36,748 bases of DNA from Candidatus Epulonipiscium sp. (GTDB taxonomy: Bacteria > Bacillota > Clostridia > Lachnospirales > Defluviitaleaceae): the NCBI GenBank assembly GCA_012518815.1, contig JAAYRK010000033.1:1-36748 (forward strand). Reading direction: 5' to 3'. The notes under the pieces are model-generated. The model saw only the letters and a program-made list of their open reading frames with translations. It ran no database searches and had not been told where the DNA came from. This document shows positions 26,121-34,066 of this stretch, in pieces (position 1 is the stretch's first letter; the number at the start of each line of letters is the position of its first letter). The position numbers and the translations under genes were made by a program.

Positions 26121-28547
26121 ATGAAGAATTTTAGGGAACTGAGTTATAAAGAGCTGAAGAAATATATAGACCCTTCAGAATTTGCTTTTAGAACAACGGA
26201 TGATTTAGAACCCTTAGAAGGGATTATTGGTCAAGAAAGAGCCGTAAAAGCAATGGAATTTGGCTTAAATATTAAAATGAGGGGTTATAATATTTATATG
26301 TCGGGCCCTACGGGCTCAGGTAAGACCAGTTATGCTCAAAGTTATATAAAAGAATTTGCTAAGAACGAGCCAATTCCTTATGATTGGTGTTATGTATATA
26401 ATTATAATAAGCCAAGCAATCCAATTGCTCTCCGTTTTCCTCCGGGCTTAGGAAAAGAATTTAGAGATGATATGAATGAATTAATAGAATATCTTCTTGC
26501 AGATATTCCTAAAGCATTTAGCTCTGAAGAATATGAAAAAGAAAAAGCAGAAATAATAAAAGATTATCAAACCAAAAGAGATGAACTGATTAACAATATG
26601 AAAGAAAGAGCACGGGAATTAGGTTTTGCTGTTAAGATGACCGGTACAGGAATATATTTTGTACCAATAATTGACGGAGAAGTTGTTGATGAAAGTGACT
26701 ATAGTAATTTAGAAAAAGAAGTACAAGAAAGAATTGATGAAGTAACGGAAGAAATCCAAGATGAAGTATCTGAAACAATGAAGACAGTCAGGAATTTGGA
26801 AAAGAAAGCAAGACAAAAAATTGAGGACTTGGATTATAAAATTGGTTTATTTGCTGTTGGACATCATATTAGTTTTTTGAAAGAAAAATATAAAGAATAT
26901 GATAGAGTCATTAAATATTTAGAAGCTGTTCAAGAAGACGTTTTAGAAAACATTCAAGAATTTCTTGAATATGAGGATGATGAAGAAGAACAACCTGTGT
27001 CTCCTATGTTACCTTTTATGATTAGAAACATAGAAGATGTAGTAAAAAAATACAGGGTAAATCTTTTTGTTGATAATACGGAAACAAAAGGAGCACCTGT
27101 AATTGTTGATTTTAATCCAACATATAATAAATTAATAGGACAAATTGAATATGATAATGAATTTGGTAATTTGACTACTGATTTTACAAAAATAAAACCA
27201 GGTTTATTTCATCAAGCTAACGGAGGATATCTAATCTTACAAACTTTAGATGTATTAAGTAATGCCCATTCTTGGGAAGCTATAAAAAGAGTATTAAAAA
27301 CAAAAGAAGTAACAATAGAAAATTTGAGGGAATTAATGGGGCTTACTGCAGTTTCTTCATTGAAGCCCGAGCCAATTCCTGTATCAGTAAAAGTGATATT
27401 AATAGGTAGCGATTACTTATATAATTTATTATATGCTTTAGATGAAGATTTTAAAAAGTTATTTAAGATCAGAGTAGATTTTGATTCGGAAATGGAAAAT
27501 AATAAAGAAAATATTACAATGTTAGCTAGATTTGTTCACGCCTTTTCTAAGAGGGAAAATACTGCTCCCTTTAATGTAAGTGCTATAGCAAAATTAGCTG
27601 AATACGCCTCTAGAATAGCAGAAAATCAAGAAAAGTTAACAACAAGGTTTAATAGTATTGTTGAAATATTGTGTGAGGCTAGTATTTGGTCTAAAATGGA
27701 GAACAAAAGTGAAATAACAGCAGAAGATATCCAAAAGGCAATAACTGAAAAAGAAAAGCGTTCAAATTTATATGAAGAAAAAATAGAAGAATTAATGAAA
27801 AATAATGTTATCATGATAGATTGTGATGGTGAAAAAATTGGTCAAATTAATGGCCTTGCAGTACTTGATACAGGAGACTACAGATTTGCAAAGCCTTCAA
27901 GAATCACTGCAACCACTTACATGGGGCAGTCGGGAATAATAAACATTGAAAAAGAATCAGAAATGAGCGGCAATATTCATAATAAAGGTGTTCAAGTTTT
28001 AACAGGTTATTTAGGTCAAACTTATGCTCAAGAATTTCCTCTTTCTCTTTCTTGTAGAATTTGTTTTGAACAAAGCTATAGTGGTGTTGATGGAGATAGT
28101 GCATCCAGTGCTGAGTTATATGCTGTCTTGTCAAGTCTTAGTGAAGTTCCTATAAAGCAAGGGATAGCAGTAACAGGTTCAATTAATCAAAATGGAGAAA
28201 TCCAGCCAATTGGCGGAGTGTCTCATAAGATTGAAGGTTTTTATAAAATATGTAAAACAAAAGGCTTAACAGGAAAACAAGGAGTAATTATTCCACATCA
28301 AAATGTTAAAGATTTAGTATTAAAAGATGAGGTTATTGAGGCAGTAAAAGAAGGTAAATTTCATATATACCCCATAACTCATGTGGATGAAGGAATTGAA
28401 ATCTTAACAGGAGTGCCTGCAGGAGAAAAAGATAAAGATAATAAATATGATGACAATACAATACATGGCAAAGTACATGCTAAATTAAAAGCTTTTTATG
28501 AAAAAACTCTAAAACAAAATCATAAGAAAAATGAAAAAAAGGAATAG
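26121..28547 (+). CDS. Lon-family AAA+ protease, YcbZ/LonB-like
   Basis: ATP-dependent protease of 808 residues, predicted cytosolic. An N-terminal ATPase module has Walker A GPTGSGKT (residues 62-69), with a long charged coiled-coil insertion (about 130-290). A second AAA region follows (LFHQANGGYLILQTLDVL near 367-385). The C-terminal Lon protease domain has Ser660 in DGDSASSAE and Lys703 in GGVSHKIEGF. Their spacing of 43 residues equals that of the Ser679-Lys722 dyad of E. coli Lon, so the active site is complete. There is no classical Lon N-domain, placing it with YcbZ/LonB-like proteins. Substrates unknown. The ATG follows AAAGGAGTGG. Monocistronic. Confidence 0.93.
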   Translation: MKNFRELSYKELKKYIDPSEFAFRTTDDLEPLEGIIGQERAVKAMEFGLNIKMRGYNIYMSGPTGSGKTSYAQSYIKEFAKNEPIPYDWCYVYNYNKPSNPIALRFPPGLGKEFRDDMNELIEYLLADIPKAFSSEEYEKEKAEIIKDYQTKRDELINNMKERARELGFAVKMTGTGIYFVPIIDGEVVDESDYSNLEKEVQERIDEVTEEIQDEVSETMKTVRNLEKKARQKIEDLDYKIGLFAVGHHISFLKEKYKEYDRVIKYLEAVQEDVLENIQEFLEYEDDEEEQPVSPMLPFMIRNIEDVVKKYRVNLFVDNTETKGAPVIVDFNPTYNKLIGQIEYDNEFGNLTTDFTKIKPGLFHQANGGYLILQTLDVLSNAHSWEAIKRVLKTKEVTIENLRELMGLTAVSSLKPEPIPVSVKVILIGSDYLYNLLYALDEDFKKLFKIRVDFDSEMENNKENITMLARFVHAFSKRENTAPFNVSAIAKLAEYASRIAENQEKLTTRFNSIVEILCEASIWSKMENKSEITAEDIQKAITEKEKRSNLYEEKIEELMKNNVIMIDCDGEKIGQINGLAVLDTGDYRFAKPSRITATTYMGQSGIINIEKESEMSGNIHNKGVQVLTGYLGQTYAQEFPLSLSCRICFEQSYSGVDGDSASSAELYAVLSSLSEVPIKQGIAVTGSINQNGEIQPIGGVSHKIEGFYKICKTKGLTGKQGVIIPHQNVKDLVLKDEVIEAVKEGKFHIYPITHVDEGIEILTGVPAGEKDKDNKYDDNTIHGKVHAKLKAFYEKTLKQNHKKNEKKE

Positions 28548-28559
28548 TTATTTGTGTTT

Positions 28560-28604
28560 AAAGAAATGCTTTAACCCGTAAAAAAGGTTAGCATTTCTTT
28601 TATT
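28560..28604 (+). terminator. Terminator after the Lon-like protease
   Basis: AAAGAAATGC (28560-28569) pairs with GCATTTCTTT (28591-28600), and TAACC (28572-28576) with GGTTA (28586-28590), followed by TATTATT. Confidence 0.85.
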
Positions 28605-28956
28605 ATTACATTGCACTTGATTAACATATTAAACTAAACTATAAATTATAATTAAAAAAAGTAATTATTAGGGAAGGTTTTTATTAAAAAATAATATAAA
28701 AATAACCAATTTTTTTCGCAAACTATACAAAGTGCACAAAAAACTATAAGATCATTCTAGCGTATTTGACAATAGACATAATAAAATAAATAAGTTAAAA
28801 TTTAAATACAAATAAAAATAGTATTTATTAATTCTAGATATTATTAATTATACATATTTCGAATGAACAATTAATTAATCATTAAGAAAAACATTTTAGC
28901 AATAAGCAAAACTTAAAATAATTACCTAGCTTCATTGCTTATTATTTTTCACAACT

Positions 28957-28982
28957 ACTTTAACGTTAACTGTAATGCTTAT
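28957..28982 (+). repeat. Operator-like repeat, copy 1
   Basis: ACTTTAACGTTAACTG followed by TAATGCTTAT. The centre TTAACGTTAA (28960-28969) is a perfect palindrome with a central CG, as in LacI/GalR-family operators. A T-rich TTATTATTTTT tract lies about 10 nt before it, as in the other copies. Confidence 0.85.
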
Positions 28983-29082
28983 CTTACAAAACTAAATGAT
29001 TATTGTTAAGGAATAATAAAACTTTGCACAAAAGAAAGCTATTAGAAATAAATAAATTTATTTCTAATTATTTTCTCAAAAC

Positions 29083-29108
29083 ACTTTAACGTTAACTGTA
29101 ATGCTTAT
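29083..29108 (+). repeat. Operator-like repeat, copy 2
   Basis: Identical over all 26 bp to copy 1. The palindrome is at 29086-29095, 126 bp from that of copy 1, about 12 helical turns. Confidence 0.85.
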
Positions 29109-29220
29109 TGGACAAAAAATAACAATAAAAACTATTATTTTACCCAATAACAAACAAGCATTATAGCTTACTGTCTTTGTTAACTTTGCCTAATTGAGCA
29201 TTTATTATTTTTTAAAGTCT

Positions 29221-29240
29221 ACTTTAACGTTAACTGCAAT
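29221..29240 (+). repeat. Operator-like repeat, copy 3
   Basis: Matches the first 20 bp with one change (TGTAAT to TGCAAT). The palindrome is at 29224-29233, 138 bp from that of copy 2, about 13 turns. A TATAAT at 29249 follows, so this copy would overlap a -35 region. Confidence 0.85.
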
Positions 29241-29345
29241 ATTTCCCATATAATTATTTAGCATGGTAAAACAGGTAAAAGGGTAAAAACCTTTACTATA
29301 AATTTTAAGTTTTAAATAAATTTAATAAACTGAGGAGGTAAAAAA

Positions 29346-30425
29346 GTGGGAGACAAAAAGATTAGATTAGCATTAGTAGGAGTTGGGAACTGTGCTAGTT
29401 CATTAGTAGAAGGTATAGAATTCTACAAAAATGCAGAAATCGCAGAAGAAGCTGGAGGCTTAATGCACTATGAGATTGGTGGATATGAGCCCAAAGACAT
29501 TGAAGTAGTAGTTGGTTTTGATATTGATTCAAAAAAGGTTGGAAAAGATGTAAGTGAAGCAATTTATGCAGCTCCAAACTGTGCGTACAAGATTGCTGAA
29601 GTACCTTATCTAAACGCACCAGTATTAAAAGGGCCTGTTCTTGATGGAGCTCCAGATCATTTACAACATTATTATGGTAAAGATTATTTCACAATCGATG
29701 AAAATCAAGAACCTGTTGATGTAGCACAAGCGTTAAAAGATTATAAGGTAGATGTAATACTTATTAATTTACCAACTGGTTCATATGAAGCAGCAAGATA
29801 TTATGTAGAATGTGCAAAAAAAGCAGGCTGTGGAATAGTAAACGGAATTCCAGAATTATTGGCTTCTGATGAAGAAATAGCAAAAGGTTGTGAAGAAGCA
29901 GGAGTACCAATATTAGGTGATGACTGGAAAAGCCAGATTGGAGCAACTATTATTCATAGAGCATTAGCAAAACTATTTGAAGACAGAGGAATTAAAATTA
30001 CAAAATCATATCAATTAAACTATGCAGGTAACACAGACTTTATCAACTTGGTAATGCGTGGAGAAACAAAGCATGTAACAAAGCATGATGCGGTTGCTTC
30101 TATTCTTAAAAAATCTGATACTCCGATTGCACCAGGATTTGCATTTGTTGATAATCAAGGTGATATGAAGACAGCTTCTATTTTAATTGAAGGAACTAAG
30201 TTTGGGGGAGCACCTGTTAAGCTTGAGTTGCATTTAGAAGTAGAAGATGCACCTAACTCAGCAGGTATTAGTATAGATGCAGTTCGTTGCTGTAAGTTAG
30301 CTTTAGATAGAGGACTAGCAGGTGCAATAATAGAACCTTCATCATATTTCTTTAAGCATCCTCCTGTACAATTTACAGATGATGTATGTAGAGAAAAAGT
30401 AGAAGAATTTATTAAAGGCAAATAA
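29346..30425 (+). CDS. Inositol-3-phosphate synthase (MIPS, archaeal/actinobacterial type)
   Basis: Converts glucose 6-phosphate to 1L-myo-inositol 1-phosphate (= D-myo-inositol 3-phosphate) with tightly bound NAD. At 359 residues it matches the short prokaryotic form. Landmarks: Rossmann motif LALVGVGNCASSLVEG (about residues 8-23), INLPTGSYEAARYY, NGIPELLAS, the GDDWKSQIGATIIHR catalytic block (about 197-211), NYAGNTDFINL and LELHLEVEDAPNSAG (about 296-310). The start is GTG, 6 nt after GAGGAGG. It is first in a row of same-strand genes (kinase, dehydrogenase, ABC importer, isomerase). Whether it makes inositol phosphate or runs backwards on phosphorylated imported inositol cannot be decided from sequence. 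Confidence 0.93.
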   Translation: MGDKKIRLALVGVGNCASSLVEGIEFYKNAEIAEEAGGLMHYEIGGYEPKDIEVVVGFDIDSKKVGKDVSEAIYAAPNCAYKIAEVPYLNAPVLKGPVLDGAPDHLQHYYGKDYFTIDENQEPVDVAQALKDYKVDVILINLPTGSYEAARYYVECAKKAGCGIVNGIPELLASDEEIAKGCEEAGVPILGDDWKSQIGATIIHRALAKLFEDRGIKITKSYQLNYAGNTDFINLVMRGETKHVTKHDAVASILKKSDTPIAPGFAFVDNQGDMKTASILIEGTKFGGAPVKLELHLEVEDAPNSAGISIDAVRCCKLALDRGLAGAIIEPSSYFFKHPPVQFTDDVCREKVEEFIKGK

Positions 30426-30453
30426 TTAAGATTATCACTTTGTTAATTTCATA

Positions 30454-30560
30454 CTGAAAAGTGAGCGGCTCCTTATAAAAGGTGTTACTCCTTGCATGTA
30501 TACTTTTTCAACTCCCTCTCTAAAGGTTGAATTATATAAAAGGTGTCACTCATTTTTCAG
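30454..30560 (+). repeat. Long inverted-repeat element, candidate structured RNA or MITE-like remnant
   Basis: Arms 30454-30474 and 30540-30560 pair at about 18 of 21 positions, including two G-U, starting CTGAAAAGTGAGC against CTCATTTTTCAG. Inside are two smaller hairpins: AAGG/CCTT (30479-30482 with 30490-30493) and TTCAAC/GTTGAA (30507-30512 with 30526-30531), giving a three-way-junction shape. A direct repeat TATAAAAGGTGTYACTC occurs in each half. It fills the gap between the MIPS and kinase genes. No T-run follows. Confidence 0.7.
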
Positions 30561-30595
30561 CTTTTAACTAAAAATAAAATTGGGTGGGTATTAAT

Positions 30596-31522
30596 ATGAA
30601 AAACAAAATAGATATTGTAGTAATAGGTACAATTATAAAAGAGACAATTATATTCCCGGATAAGCAAATGGGTCCTGTACTTGGAAGCCCTGCTGCCTAC
30701 TCAAGTTTAGTTATGGCTGCACAAGGCGTGAAGGTTGGGATAGTAACATATTACGGGAATGATATGGAAGAAATAATTTCTGAAATGGATGCTTTAGATA
30801 AAAGGGGTATTCTACCATATTCACATACAACAACTAATTTATTAATTTATAACGAAGATGGAACAAAAAGAGTAGAATATCAAAAAAGCACTCCAACAAT
30901 AAAATTTGAAGATATCCATAAAGATTACTTAGAAGCGAAATATTATAAGATTTGTCCTATGAATTATGAGGTAGATCTAGATTTGGTATCTAAACTTCAT
31001 TCTATGGATAAAGTAGTATTTATAGACTTGGGAGGCTTTGGGGGAGCAACGAGTGATATTAGACATTCTATAGAAACTGAATATGGCAAAAAGGTAATTG
31101 AAACATTATGTAATAATAGCTCGATAATTAAAGCTAGTGAAGAAGATTTAGCATCCATAATTCCTGGGAAAACAGCAGAAGAAGCAGCAGAAATCCTAAT
31201 TAGTACGGGTGCTCCTAAAGTAGTAGTAACCCTTGGTGGAAAAGGTGCTTTATACAAAATTGCTGATAATGATCCTCAGTACATAAAGCCATTTGTTGCA
31301 ACTAGTGAAAATCCAGACGGCTCTTTAGATTTTACTGGAGCAGGTGATTCTTTTGGGGCAGGGTTTATGGCCTCTTATATGCAAGAACAGGACATTAGAA
31401 AGGCAATCTTAAATGGGAATGCTACGGCGTCCTTGGTAATTCAACGTTCGGGGGGATGTACATATGACAGAATGCCTTCAAAAGAACGGGTACAAGAGAG
31501 ATTGCAACAAAATAATGAATAG
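30596..31522 (+). CDS. PfkB-family carbohydrate (cyclitol?) kinase
   Basis: Phosphorylates a sugar or cyclitol with ATP. The 308-residue protein has the ribokinase-fold landmarks: N-terminal IDIVVIGTIIKE, the substrate-site glycine region GPVLGSPAAYSS (about 25-36) and the C-terminal signature DFTGAGDSFGAGF (about 245-257) with catalytic Asp251. ATG 30596 follows GGGTGGG at 7 nt; a GTG at 30584 lies inside that site. PfkB members include archaeal myo-inositol 3-kinase, whose product is the same compound made by MIPS, so inositol is an attractive substrate given the upstream gene. The substrate is inferred from context only. Confidence 0.9.
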   Translation: MKNKIDIVVIGTIIKETIIFPDKQMGPVLGSPAAYSSLVMAAQGVKVGIVTYYGNDMEEIISEMDALDKRGILPYSHTTTNLLIYNEDGTKRVEYQKSTPTIKFEDIHKDYLEAKYYKICPMNYEVDLDLVSKLHSMDKVVFIDLGGFGGATSDIRHSIETEYGKKVIETLCNNSSIIKASEEDLASIIPGKTAEEAAEILISTGAPKVVVTLGGKGALYKIADNDPQYIKPFVATSENPDGSLDFTGAGDSFGAGFMASYMQEQDIRKAILNGNATASLVIQRSGGCTYDRMPSKERVQERLQQNNE

Positions 31523-31576
31523 TTGACAGTATATAGGAGGTATAACTAATAAATAATAAAAAGGGGTGCATTAAAT

Positions 31577-32752
31577 ATGGCAAGAAAGATTGGAGTAGGA
31601 ATTATCGGGGCTGGTTCAATAGCTGATATTGGACACTGTCCTTCAATAGCTGCATTAGAGAATGCTAAGTTAGCAGCTCTTTGTGATCCAAACGAAGAAA
31701 TACTAGAAAAAATGACAAAGAAATGGGAGCCTGAAAAGTCATATACTGACTATCGTGCTATGCTAGAAGACAAGAACGTAGAAGTAGTAATTGTAGGGTC
31801 TCCTAACCGCTATCATGCACAACAAGCTATTGATGCAATGAGAGCAAAAAAACATGTAATAGTAGAAAAACCTTTTGCATGTACTCATGAAGAAGCATGG
31901 AAAATGGTAGACGTAAGTAAAGAAGAAGGCGTGTTCTTGATGGCAGGTACAAACCAACGCTTTTGGGAACAAAATGTTATTGCACGTAAATTAATAGATG
32001 AAGGCTTTATTGGTAAACCTCAAATGGGACGTTCTTCACTTCATGAAGGTTGGGGTTTGTATCATGAGCAGTTATCTTATACAAGATTCCGTCAAGATCC
32101 TTATGAAGCTGGTGCGGGTGCATTATTTGATTTAGGTGCACACAGAGCTGACTTATTAATGTTCTTGATGGGAAGTAAACCCAAACGTGTAATAGGTATT
32201 GTAAAAGCATTTGGTAAAGAATATACACCATTAGATGATTCATTCTGGATTACTATTGAGTTTGAAAATGGAGCAACTGGAGTAATTAGTGGTGACAGAT
32301 ATTCACCTGCTGTATCTAATATTTCTGAAGTATATGGTACAGAAGGTACAATTTTTACTGGCTCAGAAGCAACTAACCCATTTCAATCTGCACCATTAGC
32401 AGTATATACCCATAAGGACTTTAAACAATCTGAATTACCTGAAATAGTAAGAGAATACCGCTATCCTCAATTATTCTGGTCAGAAGATATTATGCAACCA
32501 AACGGATATGTACCAAAACGTTGGGTGCCAATTTATCCAAAGAGAGGATGGGCATATAAATCAATGTTAGAACACTTCTTAGATTGTGTAGAAAAGGATG
32601 TACCACCATCACTTACTCCTGAAGACAGTGCTCTTGTTACAGACATACTTGTAGGTGCATATAAGTCTATGGAAACTAATTCATGGGTTGAAGTTGGACG
32701 AGACATGGAAAACTACATAGTACCGCTCTACGATGCTCCAGAAATTAAGTAA
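31577..32752 (+). CDS. Gfo/Idh/MocA-family NAD(P)-dependent oxidoreductase
   Basis: Probable sugar or inositol dehydrogenase, 391 residues. The N-terminal Rossmann fold has GIIGAGSIADIGH (about 8-20) and the family motif E-K-P at 97-99. The C-terminal alpha/beta domain contains GAGALFDLGAHRADLL (about 178-193), with Asp and His at the positions used for catalysis in inositol dehydrogenases and relatives. Start ATG with AAGGGGTG upstream. It lies between the PfkB kinase and the importer binding protein; the family and context fit oxidation of an imported cyclitol or sugar, but not a single named substrate. Confidence 0.92.
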   Translation: MARKIGVGIIGAGSIADIGHCPSIAALENAKLAALCDPNEEILEKMTKKWEPEKSYTDYRAMLEDKNVEVVIVGSPNRYHAQQAIDAMRAKKHVIVEKPFACTHEEAWKMVDVSKEEGVFLMAGTNQRFWEQNVIARKLIDEGFIGKPQMGRSSLHEGWGLYHEQLSYTRFRQDPYEAGAGALFDLGAHRADLLMFLMGSKPKRVIGIVKAFGKEYTPLDDSFWITIEFENGATGVISGDRYSPAVSNISEVYGTEGTIFTGSEATNPFQSAPLAVYTHKDFKQSELPEIVREYRYPQLFWSEDIMQPNGYVPKRWVPIYPKRGWAYKSMLEHFLDCVEKDVPPSLTPEDSALVTDILVGAYKSMETNSWVEVGRDMENYIVPLYDAPEIK

Positions 32753-32810
32753 TATCTGGTTGTATCGTTTAAGTATTAATAAACAAAAAAAATCAAATGG
32801 GGGTAAGACT

Positions 32811-33920
32811 ATGAAAAAATTATTGGCTTTATTATTGACAGTTGCAATGCTTGCTAGTTTAGTAGCATGTGGTGGAAAGGATACCGGTAATGCAGGAGAT
32901 ACCGGTGGAAGCACAAACGTAGGAACTGAAACACCAAAAGCAGATGATAACAAAGATAATAAAACTGACAAAAAAGTTACTATTGGATATTCATTCCCAA
33001 CTATCAACAATGAGTTCTGGGGAACAGCACTTGGTCATGTAGAAGCAGCAGCTAAAGAATTAGGATTTGATTTAATTTATGATGACTGTAATAATGACCA
33101 AGCAGAACAGTTAAATGACGTTGAAAGTATGATATCAGCAGGAATTGATGGTCTTGTTCTTGGGCCACAAGATGCATCTGTTGTAGCAGGAATACTAGAT
33201 GCTTGTAAGAAAAATGACGTTAAAGTTGTTATTATTGACCGTTGGCCAGGGAACGATTTAGTAGCAGGAGAAGACTACATTGCATTTATTGGACCAAACG
33301 ACGAAGAAGCAGGTTATCAAATTGCAATGTCCTTAATCGATTCTGGTGTTAAAAAGATGATTGGTATCGGCGGATATCAAAACACATCAGTTGCTGAAGG
33401 TCGTAGAGCAGGTTTAATGAAAGCGTTAGAAGAAAATCCTGATGTTGAATTATTGCAATATGAATGGGCTGGAGAAAACTGGGATGACGGAGATGAATAT
33501 TTCCGTAACATGTATCAAGCAAATCCAGATTTAGAAGGTGTATGGTGTTATAATGACTCTTTAGCATTAGCATCAGTTAACGTATGTAAAGAGTTAGGAA
33601 TTATTGACAAAGTTAAAGTTGGTGGTATGGACTTATTATCACCAGCAGTAGAATCTATGCAAGCAGGCGAACTATGGTTCTCAACTGGAGGACACTATAT
33701 GCAATCAGCTTTTGGAGCAGTTATAGTGTTTGACGAAATCAATGGTAACAAATATACTGGTGACCCAGTAGTTAGCTTGAATTTATTAAATGTTTCTCAA
33801 GACAACTTAGATAAATTCGTACAAAAATATATTGATAATGAGCAACCTATCAATTGGAAAGAATTAAGTAAAACTTACAACCCAGATGCAGAATTAATAT
33901 TTGAATTATCTCTTGACTAA
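32811..33920 (+). CDS. Sugar/cyclitol ABC transporter binding lipoprotein (ribose/inositol type)
   Basis: Surface lipoprotein that captures the substrate for the importer. The signal peptide ends L-V-A-C with lipidated Cys20, followed by a Gly/Asp/Lys-rich linker to about residue 55. The remainder (369 residues total) is a Peripla_BP_4/LacI-type fold: TIGYSFPTINNEFWGTALGHVEAAAKELG opens it, then AGIDGLVLGPQDASVV and VWCYNDSLALASVNV. Trp and Asp/Arg residues in DRWPGND and GENWDDGDEY could line a polyol pocket. ATG 32811 is preferred because GGGGG lies upstream and it starts a proper signal peptide. Relatives bind ribose, inositol or rhizopine; ligand not determinable. Confidence 0.92.
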   Translation: MKKLLALLLTVAMLASLVACGGKDTGNAGDTGGSTNVGTETPKADDNKDNKTDKKVTIGYSFPTINNEFWGTALGHVEAAAKELGFDLIYDDCNNDQAEQLNDVESMISAGIDGLVLGPQDASVVAGILDACKKNDVKVVIIDRWPGNDLVAGEDYIAFIGPNDEEAGYQIAMSLIDSGVKKMIGIGGYQNTSVAEGRRAGLMKALEENPDVELLQYEWAGENWDDGDEYFRNMYQANPDLEGVWCYNDSLALASVNVCKELGIIDKVKVGGMDLLSPAVESMQAGELWFSTGGHYMQSAFGAVIVFDEINGNKYTGDPVVSLNLLNVSQDNLDKFVQKYIDNEQPINWKELSKTYNPDAELIFELSLD

Positions 33921-33987
33921 AATTTAGACAAGTATTAGAAACTGTAGATTAATCTATAGTTAATGAATAGTTAATTTTATTGTTTAA

Positions 33988-34029
33988 TCCCTTGTCAAAT
34001 AACATTAATATTAGTTGTTTGACAAGGGA
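33988..34029 (+). other. 16-bp intra-operon hairpin without T-run
   Basis: TCCCTTGTCAAATAAC (33988-34003) pairs with GTTGTTTGACAAGGGA (34014-34029) with one G-U and a 10-nt loop. No T-run follows on the plus strand, so it is better read as an mRNA stabiliser or processing site that sets binding-protein levels above the ATPase and permease than as a terminator. Confidence 0.75.
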
Positions 34030-34066
34030 GATTTAACAAAAAGATATATAACGGGGAGGAATAATT

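Larger units (their letters stand above)
28605..29345 (+). promoter_or_regulatory. Long noncoding leader of the inositol-phosphate synthase locus
   Basis: About 740 bp without a supported gene. It contains a TTGACA (28766-28771) with no good -10, a TATAAT (29249-29254) just after the third repeat copy, and three AT-rich hairpins: AATAAGCAA/TTGCTTATT (28901-28909 with 28935-28943, then T-rich), ATTAGAAATAAAT/ATTTATTTCTAAT (29041-29053 with 29056-29068, then T-rich) and TAATGCTTATTGG with CCAAT and AAGCATTA (29099-29111 with 29144-29163). Three copies of a long repeat are annotated separately. Confidence 0.6.

Noticed and set aside
28957-29240. CRISPR array
   Set aside because: Only three repeats, spacers near 100-112 bp of AT-rich hairpin sequence, and no cas genes.
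32681-33010. 109-codon antisense open frame over the sugar-binding-protein start
   Set aside because: It mirrors the biased codon use of the binding-protein signal and linker and has no ribosome site.
33988-34029. Rho-independent terminator between binding protein and ATPase genes
   Set aside because: The stem is strong but no T-run follows on the plus strand, and the ATPase gene has no separate promoter that I can see.
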